DNA from: Campanula takesimana
Lineage: Eukaryota; Streptophyta; Magnoliopsida; Asterales; Campanulaceae
Assembly (NCBI GenBank): GCA_026119855.1
Contig: JAOWBW010000868.1
Location: 434,001 to 498,000 of the forward strand
Length of the DNA stretch: 64,000 nt
Direction of reading: 5' to 3'
In this document: piece by piece, positions 15,897 through 27,715 of the stretch
Layout: each line of letters starts with the position of its first letter
How positions within the stretch are numbered: position 1 is the stretch's first letter
The notes under the pieces: generated by a model
Seen by the model: the letters and a program-made list of their open reading frames with translations, nothing else
Told to the model about the DNA's origin: nothing
Databases searched by the model: none
Program-made: the position numbers and the translations under genes

Positions 15897-16211
15897 TACT
15901 CCCTCCGTCCCATTTAAAGCTTCACTTTTTACCCAAATAAGTGTCCCGTTGAAAGCTTCATCATTTCCTAAAATGGTAACAAATGTAGGCCCCACTTGTC
16001 ATACCCACTCACTTCTTCCTCTCACATACTTAGATTATGGGGCCCACTTGTCATACCCACTAACTTTCCCCTCTCCCATATTTAAATTGTAGGCCCCACT
16101 TGTCATACCAACTAACTTTTTCTCTCTCACAACCCTTCTTACACTCACCACCTTTCTTAATTTTTATGCCATCACCAATATGGTGAAGCTTCAAATGGGA
16201 CGGAGAGAGTA
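15897..16211. mobile_element. Stowaway MITE
   Basis: Left CTCCCTCCGTCCCATTTAAA and right GCTTCAAATGGGACGGAGAG form inverted ends between TA at 15897-15898 and 16210-16211. 315 bp. Inside are three near-repeats of GCCCCACTTGTCATACC. Confidence 0.9.
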
Positions 16212-16367
16212 TAGTTTATCTCTTACATTGTTTTCATCTCCTGTACACACTATATATACTCAACTCTTATGATTAATAAAATGCACTTTTCCTCATTCCT
16301 TTATGGTACTAGAGGAATACACGATCCAACACTAAAACCCCCTCTTTTTTTTCTCCACCCTCGTATA

Positions 16368-16731
16368 ATGGCTTCACTCACGGTTCCCAACCCAGCCGAA
16401 CCGAACTCACCCATTCTTCTTGTGAATCTCTCTCACTGCATAACCCTCACACCCCTCACATATCTCACATGGGCCTCCCAAATCACCTCCATCCTCTTCG
16501 GACTAGACCTCCTCCAATTCGTTGATAGTTCCCACCCAAAACCCGCTGATGAAATCACAATCACCACACCTGCCGTGTCCGCCTCTGGTGATGTCCCCGC
16601 AAAGCCGCTGCTACAACGACTGTCCCAAACCCGGCTGCTATAACCTGGAGCCGCCAAGACCGCCTTATTTTGGGTGTACTCATAGGAACCTTAGACCTCA
16701 CCGTTTCACCCCTCGTTCACCAATCCAAAAC
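16368..16731 (+). pseudogene. Copia-type gag, 5' part (split by element C)
   Basis: Begins MASLTVPNPAEPN and proceeds through ILLVNLSHCITLTPLTYLTW, the typical N-terminus of a copia Gag or a UBN2-type protein. A deletion near 16600 shifts the frame; in the next frame ITWSRQDRLILGVLIGTLDL continues the domain and breaks off at HQSKT where element C begins. The missing half resumes at 25608 (SHEAWTILQTTYA). The N-terminus resembles Ale/Retrofit-lineage Gag. A leader of about 150 bp precedes it, and no LTR was recognised upstream. Confidence 0.8.
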
Positions 16732-18219
16732 TGTTGGATATTATGCCCTAGGCCCTTGAGAAAGGCCTTACGTTACATCATGTTCTCATTTGTTATGGAG
16801 GTAACAACCCTGAATTATTATAGGTTTTACATGTTTATTATAATAATCCCCACCCCTAGTACTTATGAAGGACTAGTATAAGTTTAATCGATGATCATAT
16901 GATGATCATGTGTATGTGATACAAATTAAACTTATGGGTACTTGTTGGAGAACAAGTACTGGACATGACCCACCTATGAGATTTATGTCATGGCCAGATG
17001 TCATAATTAAATCTCATATAGTTATATCATTTGATATCCTTAGACCTGAGATTATCATGGTCTTCCACATGATGAACATTATGTTTGACTTAGTCAACCG
17101 CTACCCTTAACCAGGTAGTCATAAAGGCTATGATTGGCATAATCGAATTCTTGTAAGGAAGAATGATAAGTCAATATGGAATTTGTCCCTCCTCAAGAGA
17201 GATATCTGCTTAGGCCACTTGTAGAGTGAGATTGATGAAATGCGTGGCCACGCTCAAATGAATTGATGTGATCAATATCATTTTCTCATAATCAATCTAC
17301 TCGGGATCGAGAAAACATTGAACGAGATAAGTTGACGTCGACCATGACTTATGTTCAATATGATATCGCGTGACAAAAGGATTGTGATATGTTCTATAAG
17401 GATAACAAACTTCGTTAAGTTATATTAATTAGGTAAGCATGATAGCTTGCTAGAGTCCGCTCATGATTTATGAGTTTGACATTGGTTGGATTCATTGCCA
17501 ATTTAATATAATCCTATGGGGTCACACACAAAAGGACGAATCAAGAAAAGGTAAAAGCTGAGTTTCTGGCGGGCACGGCCATGCCAGTTATAAAGCACGA
17601 CCGTGCCAATTGGCACGACCGTGCGGATTAACAAGCACGACCGTGCCATTTTCCAACTTCGGCAGGTCAGGCTCGCACCAAGTGGCACGGCCGTGCCATT
17701 TGGTGAGCACGACCGTGCCAGAGTTCCCGGAGCCAGATTTTGGTAAGTTTAATTGGGTGACGGGATTAGGTCTCCAGAGTCCTTAAGGGTTAAGGATTTT
17801 TGAGTATATACAATCCTCTTTCACCAGCCATTAAACTAATGCAATACATATGTTTGAGAAACATATTGTTGAGCTTAGATTGAGAATCAAAAGCTCAAGA
17901 ACACCAATAAATTCATATAGCCTTTAAAGATTAGAAAAGCGTGTTTTCTAATAGGTCTAGCAATCTAGATCTAGAATGGTTCTAGATGTTCGTTCGCATG
18001 TGGATACACATAGAGGATGTTTGCTTTAGTATCTCAAGTTCATGTTCCTGTGATCCTGATTCAAAGAACGCGAAGAACGAGGAGATCAAATCTAAAGCTT
18101 GAAGACTTGAAGATTTGAATATCCGAAAATTTAATCATCATGAATGGATCTTGGGGCTTAGGGTTTTGTTGATTTTCTATTGCCGTCTTCCGCTGCACAA
18201 GGACCCTCAAAACCCAACA
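16732..18219 (+). mobile_element. 5' LTR of copia element C
   Basis: Starts TGTTGGATATTATGCCC and ends CTCAAAACCCAACA; 1488 bp and closely similar to the block at 24097-25607. At 17572-17719 it carries at least five dyads of the form GCACGRCCGTGC, including one perfect GGCACGGCCGTGCC. A TATA-like GAGTATATAC lies near 17802, about 85 bp further on. The left flank is AAAAC. Confidence 0.93.
17572..17719 (+). promoter_or_regulatory. Cluster of GCACG(A/G)CCGTGC dyads in the LTR of C
   Basis: Copies near 17572, 17595, 17612, 17635, 17683 and 17706, spaced 17-48 bp in AT-rich surroundings. The same cluster occurs in the other LTR at 24936-25066. There it lies about 85 bp upstream of TATAAATA (25152), a position fitting binding sites for a transcription factor. 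Function is inferred from position only. Confidence 0.55.
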
Positions 18220-18220
18220 G

Positions 18221-18236
18221 TGGTATCAGAGCCCCG
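18221..18236 (+). other. Primer binding site of element C (initiator-Met tRNA)
   Basis: TGGTATCAGAGCCCCG, one base after the LTR end, is complementary to the 3' end of plant initiator methionine tRNA, the usual primer of copia elements. Confidence 0.92.
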
Positions 18237-20269
18237 TTCATGTATGATTATTTTAATAATATCATGTTGATAATATAATTAGATTATATATGTTAAAATA
18301 TAATTTGAATTTAGATTCATGGTTTTTATGTGGTCTATGCGTTTTATATGGTTTATTGTTTTTGTAACTTTAATCGCACTATTCAATCGCAATAAAAATT
18401 ATGGTGAATTTAAAAATGTTTGGGTTATAAATTTTTGATAGGATCAAAATTTTGATAATCTAGAGATTCAAGAATAAATGGTGTATTCAAGGTTTTGATG
18501 ATCATGGTGATTGGATCATCAAGAACATCAAATCCTAATTGAATCGGGGAAAAACAATTTTGAGACAATTTTTGAATTTAAAAGTTTTTGATTTTTCGTA
18601 GGAGGTCCGACCGGACCTAAGTACTGACCCGGCCGGACCCTGTGGTCTGGTGCGGGCGGGGCTTAGGGTCGTGGGTGGATCTTGTGGTTTGAAACTCCTA
18701 TTTGTTTTATTCTTGTGAATTCTGAGATTGGATCAAGGTTTGGACGGCTAGCCTACGTTCTCGAGACTGTGTTTCCCAAACTTGATCGCAATCAAAGATT
18801 CAAAGAAAAAACGAAGTTAGTATTATGAAGAGTTCATAATTGCTAAAAATTAAGAAAAAAAGTTCTTGATTCAAGTTTAGAGATCCATGTGGAATTGTGA
18901 ATGCAATTGGCCTACGTTCATCGAGACCATCTATTGCTTAGTTTCGGACACATGGACTACTTTCTTGGTTTCTTGAATTAGTGCGTAATTGTGGATGCAT
19001 ATGGCTTAGTTTCGGCCTCACTTCTTGTTTTCTTGATTTGGAGATAATAACCAAAGTTCAGAAGAGTCTCATCCTCATAATTATAGAGAAACCAATTACA
19101 TATAAATATCATACTTAAATTAATGGAGATTAATTTAATGACTAATCTTGATGCTTAACATGTTATGTGCTCATAAACGTGTTATATGCTATATGAAAGA
19201 ACCTTCTTGAAAATTTAAGTCATGTGTCAATCCACTATTAAAACACTTGTGAGTACACCGAGTAGTTGCAGGCTACGCCCTAGTGAGGTGCATTGATTCT
19301 ATCAGTGTATGAGCAAGATGAGTGAATGAGAGTTTCCTATACGTTTAACGTGGTTTGACTTAATTGGGCTATCAAAACAGTTTTGGGCATAAGGCACAAG
19401 ATGAGATTAAAACATGTTTGACATTGGATGTCTAAAACAATCTCATAAAAAGATCTAAGAGTCATATATAATATGATTGATAAGAGTTATCTAACTAAAT
19501 AACTTGGTTTTGAGCAGTCGTGCCATAGCCGACACAAAATTGGGTGAAATATGGATCTTAGCCCACATATATTATATTATACAATTATTGTATATGAAGG
19601 TTATATAATTTATTGGGAGTATTTATGAAATACAATAATTATCTCTTAAATGATTGGTATGAAATATAGGTGTATATTTATTTGCATATTTGTGTAGAAT
19701 ATTATCTTAAACTTTAATTATGTTTGTTACTGCGACCTGTTCTTTAAAAGGACAAAGTTAAAAGAGAATGATATTAATTTCTTTGATTAGATCATGAGCT
19801 TAAGAATTGTTCTAAAGCAAGAACAAAAATTATACATTCTTAATATTCCTAAGTAACCTAAATTGCAATATTAATTTGATTAATATATTCCGTAGGATCA
19901 TCAAAATTTAATTTGATTAACTTGTTGATGATCTTAGATTTATGAATAAATTATTTATTCTTGATTTTGATGATCATGATAATTGGATCACCATGAACAC
20001 CAAATCTTAATTGAATCAAAGAAAGCAATTTTAAAGTAAATTTTGGAAATTAAAAATCTACCGTTTTTATGATAAATATTTTGAGTTGAATTTAATTGTC
20101 AGATGGCTGGTTTAGAAACCGTGTTTCCTGAAATTAAATGTCAGTTTCAAAATAAACCTGAGATTGAATCTAGTTTCAGATGGCTGGTTTGCGAAACCGT
20201 GTTTTCTGAAAAGTGATGTCAATTCCGAATTCAGAAAACTAAAATCAGAATCCTGAATTGAACGACATA
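18237..20269 (+). other. Non-coding or decayed internal part of copia element C
   Basis: AT-rich sequence with no recognisable open frame. At 18602-18640 it has the dyads GGTCCGACCGGACC and CCGGCCGGACC, resembling those in the Athila LTR. A fragment near 19870-20060 repeats, in altered form, sequence of 18430-18600 (GATCATC, TTGATGATC, CACCAAATCYTAATTGAATC). Gag and protease would be expected here but were not recognised. Confidence 0.5.
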
Positions 20270-20899
20270 AACCGACTTGGTTAAATGGGACCCATAAACT
20301 CTGGGCTCACATACCATAAGGCCCATCCAAAAAGGCCCACAATCTTATATGCCGACATACATTAGGCCGAACAGGCAACCCTTACCTAGGCCGAGGTCCA
20401 ATAAGCCTAATCCATAGCCGACCTCTTTGAAGAGGCCGAGATAGATGACGGGCCGATTTACCAGTCAACCTCCCATTATCGCAGGGAGTTCACTTACAGA
20501 GTTTGATTACAACTCTAACAGTGGAGATCCTTATCTGAACAAGGATATCTCTCCTACAAGAAAACTGGGATACCACTCATCCTTATCCGGAGTCTATCTC
20601 CAAGGAATACGAGTCCCCCAGTAATACGAGCTCCCTAGCTTCTCTAACAAGTTAGGACTCATTCACCCGCGCCTATAAAATCAGGTCCTCACAACAGGAG
20701 ACGGGTAATGAACTCTTTGGCTCAAAACTAGTCAATTGATTTCTCTATTCATTCACCCGTATTCTTACTCTTACGCCGGAGGGCCTTCGCCGGTGAAGCC
20801 CCGGCGCAGTTTAGGTTTGTTCATTGTGCGCAGATTCGAACGGGGAAGATCTCATTGCTGGATTTATCCGAACCGCTAGACGGAGGGCTGATCCGACAC
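20270..20899 (+). mobile_element. Embedded LTR-like block, probable solo LTR of a Ty3/gypsy element
   Basis: This roughly 630-bp stretch is much richer in GC than the copia sequence on each side. It has a TATA box (GCCTATAAAATC near 20671), a GC-rich hairpin region (CGCCGGAGGGCCTTCGCCGG) and an end ATCCGACA typical of gypsy LTRs ahead of a primer site. The left boundary and a target duplication could not be fixed. Tat-lineage LTRs often look like this; the lineage is a guess. Confidence 0.45.
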
Positions 20900-21599
20900 G
20901 TTTTTGGCAGCATCATGAATCTTTCTTGATTGTTGAAATCAGTTAAATTGATGAGACATGGTTTGTGCTCTCAATATCTGGACTATCATGCGGAAAGATG
21001 ATGATCTAATTCGAAAATTTGATTTTTGACTTAATGAATTTCTAAAAGGAAAGAGGATTAAAAGATAAAGGTAAGACAAACGTTGTCAAGCCTAAAGGAA
21101 GTAATTGTGGCTAAAAATTATAACTCTTAATGATGCAATTTGGTAACGTGGCAATTGGATTGACAATTTAAAATTGTAATAAAAAATTCTGGATGATCAA
21201 ATAAAGTGAATGGTAGTAGGACTACCACTTGGGATATTTATGTTATAAAATTAATCTTTCGACTTTTAATTATTGGGTATTAGATACCGGATATTGATCT
21301 CACATTTGTATAAATGTGCAACGATTAGTAATAGAAAGACTACTTATGAAAAGTAAAGTTAATCCATGAATGGTAATGATGTAAGAGTTGTAACATTGTT
21401 CGTAGAACACTTATGAAGTGGCTTTACTTATTAAGTAGAAAATATTATTTTGTTATAAGGTAATGAATGATATTTATTTCTTATTTGGAATAAGAAAGTG
21501 CTTTAGTTATTATGATTTTCCTTATTGTATTTTTAAATCAAATAAATAAATCTAATATCCTAAATCTTGAAGAACAGAATAATAAATAAGGCTATAACA

Positions 21600-23640
21600 T
21601 AAATAATTTAATTCTCAAGGCATTATTGTTTTGATCAAATAAATGAGAGACACATATCTTAAATTCCATGGGACGGAGTTTTAAAGTCATATGATTTTGA
21701 ATCATGTGATTTATGCAAATTTTATTTACTTGGACCAAGACATCTTTTACTAGGAGTAGTAAAAGGCTAATATCTTATTAGACCTAATACATGTTGATCT
21801 ATATGGTCCATTTAGTAGCAATGCTAAAACAGGATTTTGGTACTACTTGGTAAAACTATTCAAAGATTCCGATTCGATCAAGATGATGAATAATTGAACC
21901 AAGAATTTGACAACCATCTTTAAGGTTGTGAAATTGTTTCACAATGAACTCCACAAAGAACACCATTTTGGAATTATGTGTCTACGTGGAGGTATAGAAC
22001 CTTATTGGATATGGTTCATTAGATGATAAAGTCAAATTGATCTTCCACTATTTATTTTGGGGTTATACATTGGAAACTGCTATAATTACACTAATTTGAG
22101 TTCTATCAAAAATAGGTTCAAAGGTACCATATGTGATATGGAATGAAAGAAAACTTGGTTTGTCTTTCATGAAGGTTTAAGAAAGTGAGACCTTTTGGAA
22201 ATGAGTTGTCTAGGACAAGGTCACACTTAAATCTAATAAATGTATTTTCATGGGATATCCTAAAGAAACTTGAGGATATTATTTTACCTATAAGAAACAA
22301 ATTGTTTGTTGCTTATGATGATACTTTTCTAGATAAATTGTTTATCTTTAAAAGAACCAGTGGGAGTAAAATATATCTCGAATGGTTCGAGACCTAGAAA
22401 AATTACATTGAACCTTTGATGAAAGTTGAACAAAAATTCACAAGGAGTTGTGAAAATTTATTCAAGTTACACAAGTTACTTGTATATATGATAGGATACA
22501 ATCTATAACAAGAAATATTAGATTTCTCATAATAGAAAGTATTGAGGTAAAGTTCATTGAGAATGACATATTTACCACCTATCAAAATGTAATGTCCGCT
22601 CCATATTTAGATTAATGACTTGGAGTCATAGAATCTAAAATACAATCCATGTATAATAATCAAGTTTGGAATTTGACCATTCTAACCTAAGGTGTAAAAA
22701 CCAAAGGATGGAATTGAGTTTTCTTGGAGAAAACATACATGGGTAGCAAGGAACATACTAATTAAGCAAGACTAAGTGTGAAAATGTTGACTCATATTTC
22801 GACTATGATAAAACTTTTCACTCGTAGTCATGCTTTAAGATATTAGAATTCTCATTGTCATAACTTCATATTTGGAATATGAAATTTGATAAATGGATAT
22901 CAAAACAGCGTTCCTTAACGGGAATTCACTTTGTATTGGATACAACCTAAAGGTTTTGATAGTCTAGAAAATTTTAATAAAGTATGTTAGTTGTGGAAAT
23001 CCATGGGATGGATTGAAGCAAGCTTCTTGGAGTTGAAACAATCATTTTGATGAAGTGTTCAAATCGTTTGAAATTCATCAAAGATGAAGCTTGTGTTTGC
23101 TAGAAAATTAGTGGGAGCATAGTCTTATTCCTAGTCTTATATATGTGGTTGACATATAGTTCATTTGAAAGAGTTTCTTAATAAAAGACTTAAGAAAAAG
23201 CCGTTTACATCCTTGGAATTAATATCTATTGATATAGATCTAGGAAATTGATTGGTTTCTGTCAAAGTACTTATAGAGACAAAGTACTGAATTTTTCAGT
23301 ATGCAAGACTCTTGGAGAAGAACTTGCAAAGTTGTCTAATGACAATGTTCTTGGCAAGACTTAGTCTTAGTGGAAGACTAATGAGCAAGAATACATGATT
23401 AGGATTCTATATGCTTCGGCAATTAGATCTATCATGTATGTCATATTATGTACTTAGACGGGATAACTCGTATACTTAGAGTATGATGAGAACACACTAA
23501 TTATGTCCTAGTGAAAGTCACTAGACAGTGATCAAGAATATCCTTATGTACTTGAGAAGAACTAAAGATGCATTCTTGATGTTTGTTGGAATGAGAGATG
23601 ATCTAGTAAATGGTTACATAGATGCATGATTTCACACCGA
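21600..23640 (+). pseudogene. Decayed copia pol (integrase to reverse transcriptase) of element C
   Basis: Short stretches are recognisable across many stops and shifts: integrase (LIHVDLYGPFSSNAKTGFWY near 21790, PYVIWNERKLGLSFMKV near 22125), the downstream GYPKE-like segment near 22250, and reverse transcriptase (the LKQAS-W segment near 23010, the Y-V-D box region near 23140, the SMQDSW-like segment near 23300). This order is that of Ty1/copia. Coding capacity is lost. Compared with D, this element is far more eroded. Confidence 0.75.
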
Positions 23641-24083
23641 CAAGGGTAATTCAAATCGCAGTATAAACATAAGTTTAAAGTAAGTGCTATTATTTGGAAT
23701 AGTTCCAAGCAAATACACTATAAATTATTCTACCAATAAAATTGAGTGTTTAGTTGCAAGAGTTGTAACTAAGGGAGTTGTTTGAATATAGATGATATTA
23801 GTAAAACTAGAAATAGTTTCTAGTACTACTAATCCTATGGACCTTTATTGTGAAATAATGGTTATTTTCATAAGATAAGGTGCCAAGGACTCATCTATGA
23901 TCAAAACACACACTCAAACATTTCCATCTTTATGAGAAATCGTTGACATGGGAGATGCCAAAATATGCAAAATACCTCATGATGATAACAAGGAGAATAT
24001 TTCTACATAAGATCCTCCATATGCTGTTATTATGGTCACAAGCTAAGCTCAATGGTATTGGATACGCATTGATTGGGCCTAGT

Positions 24084-24096
24084 GCAAGTGGGAGAT
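24084..24096 (+). other. Polypurine tract of element C
   Basis: CAAGTGGGAGAT immediately before the 3' LTR, the typical copia plus-strand priming site. Confidence 0.8.
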
Positions 24097-25607
24097 TGTT
24101 GGAGATTATGCCCTAGGCCCTTGAGAAAGGCCTTACGTTACATCATGTTCTCATTTGTTATGGAGATAACAACCCTAGATTATTATATGTTTTACATGTT
24201 TATTATAATAATCCTCATCCCTAGTACTTATGAAGGATTAGTATAAGTTTAATCGATGATCATATGATGATCATGTGTATGTGATACAAATTAAACTTAT
24301 GGGTACTAGTTGGAGAATAAGTACTGGACTTGACCCACCTATGATATTTATGTCATGGTCAGATGTCATAATTAAATCTCATATAGTTATATCATTTGAT
24401 ATCCTTAGACCTGAGATTATCATGGTCTTCCACATGATGAACATTATGTTTGACTTAGTCAACCACTAACCTTAACCAGGTAGTCATAAAGGCTATGATT
24501 GGTATAATCGGATTCTTGTAGGGAAGAATGATAAGTCAATATGAAATTTGTCCCTCCTCAAGAGAGATATCTGCTTAGGCCACTCGTAGAGTGAGATTGA
24601 TAAAATGCGTGGCCACGCTCAAATGAATTGATGTGATCAATATCATTTGCTCATAATCAATCTACTCAGGATCGAGAAAGCATTGAACGAGATAAGTTCA
24701 CGTCGACCATGACTTATGTTCAATATGATATCGCGTGACAAAAGGATTGTGATATGTTCTATAAGGATAACGAACTTCGTTAAGTTATATTAATTGGGTA
24801 ATCATGATGGCTTGCTAGAGTCCGCTCATGATTTATGAGTTTGACCTTGATTGGATTCATTTCCAACTTAATATAATCCTATGGGGTCACACACAAAAGG
24901 ACGAATCAAGAAAAGGCAAAAGCTGAGTTTCTGGCGGGCACGGCCGTGCCTGTTATAAAGTACGATCGTGCGGATTAACAAGCACGACCGTGCCATTATC
25001 GAACTTCGGCAGGTCAGGCTCGCACCAAGTGGCACTGCCGTGCCATTTGGTGAGCACGACCGTGCCAGAGTTCCTGGAGCCAGATTTTGGTAAGTTTAAT
25101 TGGGTGACGGGATTAGGTCTCAAGAGTCCTTAAGGGTTAAGGATTTTTGAGTATAAATAATCCTCTTTCACCAGCCATTAAACTAATGCAATGCATATGT
25201 TTGAGAAACATATTCCTGAGCTTAGATTGAGAATCAAAAGCTCAAGAACACCAATAAATTCATATAGCCTTTAAAGATTAGAAAAGCGTGTTTTCTAATG
25301 GGTCTAGCAATCCAGATCTAGAATGGTTCAAGATATTCGTTCTCGTGTGGATACATATAGAGGATGTTTGCTTTAGCATCTCAAGTTCGTGTTCCTGTGA
25401 TCCTGATTCAAAGAACGCGAAGAACAAGGATATCAAATCTAAAGCTTGAAGATTTGAAGATCTGAAAATTTTAAACGCACAACAACGGTTAGTATTTTAA
25501 ATTCATCTTGCTATTAATTTAATCATTATGAATGGATCTTGGGGCTTACGGTTTTGTTGAGTTTCTATTGCCGTCTTTCGCTGAGCAAGGACCCTCAAAA
25601 CCCAACA
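24097..25607 (+). mobile_element. 3' LTR of copia element C
   Basis: Starts TGTTGGAGATTATGCCC and ends ACCCTCAAAACCCAACA; 1511 bp. It has the GCACG-dyad cluster at 24936-25066 and a TATA box TATAAATA at about 25152. The right flank is AACATC against AAAAC on the left, consistent with a 5-bp duplication that lost two As, but not proof of one. Confidence 0.93.
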
Positions 25608-25927
25608 AACATCACATGAGGCATGGACAATTCTTCAAACCACCTATGCCAATCCATCTCATGGTCATATCCTACAACTGAAAGACCAACTCGATTCTCT
25701 CACTAAATCATCCCAATCCGTTTCGGATTACATACATTCCGTTAAATCCATCACCGATAAACTAGCCTTGCTTGGCAAACCCATGGACTCTGAGGAAGTT
25801 GTTGCTAAAATCCTCAAGGGTATTGATTACGAGTCCTTCAAACCCATAATCGACTCCATCCGAGCTCGCGACAACCCCATCTCCTTTGAAAGTCTCCATG
25901 AAAAACTCATAAATCACGAACTCACAT
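25608..25927 (+). pseudogene. Copia-type gag, 3' part (continuation of 16368-16731)
   Basis: Encodes SHEAWTILQTTYANPSHGH, LKDQLDSLTKSSQSVSDYIH and ILKGIDYESFKPIIDSIRAR in one frame, the UBN2/copia Gag domain. The frame is open until A inserts at 25928. No zinc knuckle or pol is seen afterwards; they would lie beyond A, outside the window. Split twice by insertions, it cannot be expressed as one protein. Confidence 0.88.
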
Positions 25928-27715
25928 TCTAATACCCGGTTTTAGAGGGTGTAAAATTTTATTTATTTTTAAAACCCTCTATATCGTTTTGGGCTCAATT
26001 AATTAAGAATTGTGTTAGACTTAAACCCGAGCCCAAGTAAATTTAAAACCCATTAGGATTTGATAATCCTTTTTAATTAGGGAAATTAGAAACCCTAAAA
26101 TATATATACTCTCTCAATTACCCTAGCCTAATTATTGCCTACCGCAAAGAAAGAAAAAAGAGAAAACGGGAGAGAAGAGAGAGAGAGCGAAGCCGCGAGA
26201 GAGTGAGCAGAGGCGCGAGAGAGTGAGAAAGAAGAAAGAGAAGGAAGAAGAGAAGAAGAAGGGAGTTCGGATCAAGGTAAAACCACACTCCCTAAGTTTG
26301 AATCTTTTGTGTTATTTTGGTTTAGTGAATTGGGGAGTATTGAATTGAAACCCTAACCCTAAAGATGAACTAGGGTTTATATGATTGATAATTGAGGAGA
26401 AAGTTTGTAAGATTGAGTTAATGAAAAAGATGAAATGTGTGTGTGTCTGTGCGTGAAGTGTGTGTGTCCAGTGTGTGTGTGTGCGTTATATATGTGCTGA
26501 GTGTGTGTGTGTTATGTATATGCTGTGTGTGTGTGTGTGTTTTGTTTTTACAGTGTGTGTTATGCGTGTGTGTGTTTTTTTTTTTTTAAAGTGAAAACAG
26601 TGTGTGTATGGTGCTGTGAATAGTAACTGTGCTGTGAATAGTAACTAGTGCAGTGAATAGTAAAGTTGTGAATAGTAATTGGTGAATATAATGAAACCCT
26701 AGGGGTATTTTGGTAAACCTAAAAGGGTATTTTGGGAATAAATATAATGGGTAGTACAAACCCTAGTATGGATAGTAACCTAAAGGAGTTAAAGAGAATG
26801 AACTCATAAGGTTAACCAAGGTAAAATAAAGTATAATGGGGACGGAGAATTAAAGTAATTCATGTTCCTATGAAAGTATTATTTACGTGTTTGTAGATTT
26901 TGCACGTGACATTGCAAGGGAAAATAACGCGAGCTAAGGTAAGGGATTACGTTCCTTAGTTTTTGATGTTTCAATCCTTTAATGTAGGATTTCTTATATT
27001 CATTCACGAGTAGTTACTAAGTGGCAGTAACATTTTGAATTCTTAAAAGTTGTGAACGTCTTTTGAATATTCTTGCCCTTGATATGTTTTGTTCAATGGG
27101 TACCTAAATTTAATTGATCTTGTTGTGGTGTTCTTGTACCTATGAACACTAAATGGAAACTTCGCTATATCAAGTTGCAGGTATAGACGTTAGCTCAGTC
27201 TTTAATGTAAGGGACTTAGCAAAGCTTGGTCTAGTTTTTAATGTAAAGAACTTAAGACCTTTGTGCTTCTTATTGAAGCGGTTGGATTATCATGATAAAT
27301 CTTAATGAGGAGATGTCCTAAAGGGTAGGCTCTCTTATCGCACCTGAAATGGTGACGTTAACTTGGAATTGACGGATTTGGTAAAATGTGCCACATTCTT
27401 TGGAATTATAATTTTATTAACTGTAGTGAAGTTAACAGTTACATGATGATTTTTATAAAAGCCTATCTTTGAAAAGTTTTTTTAATGTTTCGTTCTTTCG
27501 GTCATCTCTCCTTAGTACCCGGAGAGATCCCGTATGAACTTACTGAGCATTGTTCGCTCACCCCTTCCATAATTACTGTTCTTCAGGTAATAAGTAGGTG
27601 GAGGATTTCAAAGGACGAGAAGAACGTTGTTAAGGTGAAATTCGAAGATCATTGATGACGAGAGGTTTTATGGGCGGTGGTAACTAGCCGTTAAGAATTT
27701 GAAAGACAATCTAGT
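25928..27715 (+). mobile_element. 5' LTR of element A, first part
   Basis: Matches the 3' LTR that starts TGTAATACCCGG at 63083; here the terminal TG reads TC. It includes purine-rich GAGAGA repeats near 26160-26260 and a GT-rich stretch near 26430-26580. D is inserted after 27715 with the duplication CTAGT. Confidence 0.92.
26430..26580 (+). repeat. GT-rich simple-sequence stretch in LTR of A
   Basis: Several (TG)n runs separated by short unique bits. The equivalent stretch in the 3' LTR at about 63590-63720 differs in run lengths, as expected for microsatellites. Confidence 0.85.

Noticed and set aside
17503..17688. Minus-strand ORF over the GCACG dyads in the LTR of C
   Set aside because: Caused by the GC-rich palindromes being free of stops; not kept in the other LTR.
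18221..18236. tRNA gene fragments at primer sites (18221, 37075, 43634, 48100)
   Set aside because: Only 12-18 bases complementary to tRNA ends, placed right after LTRs; they are primer binding sites.
26430..26580. Cys/Val-rich ORFs in the GT-rich parts of A's LTRs (also 63540-63731)
   Set aside because: Low-complexity translation of (TG)n runs.
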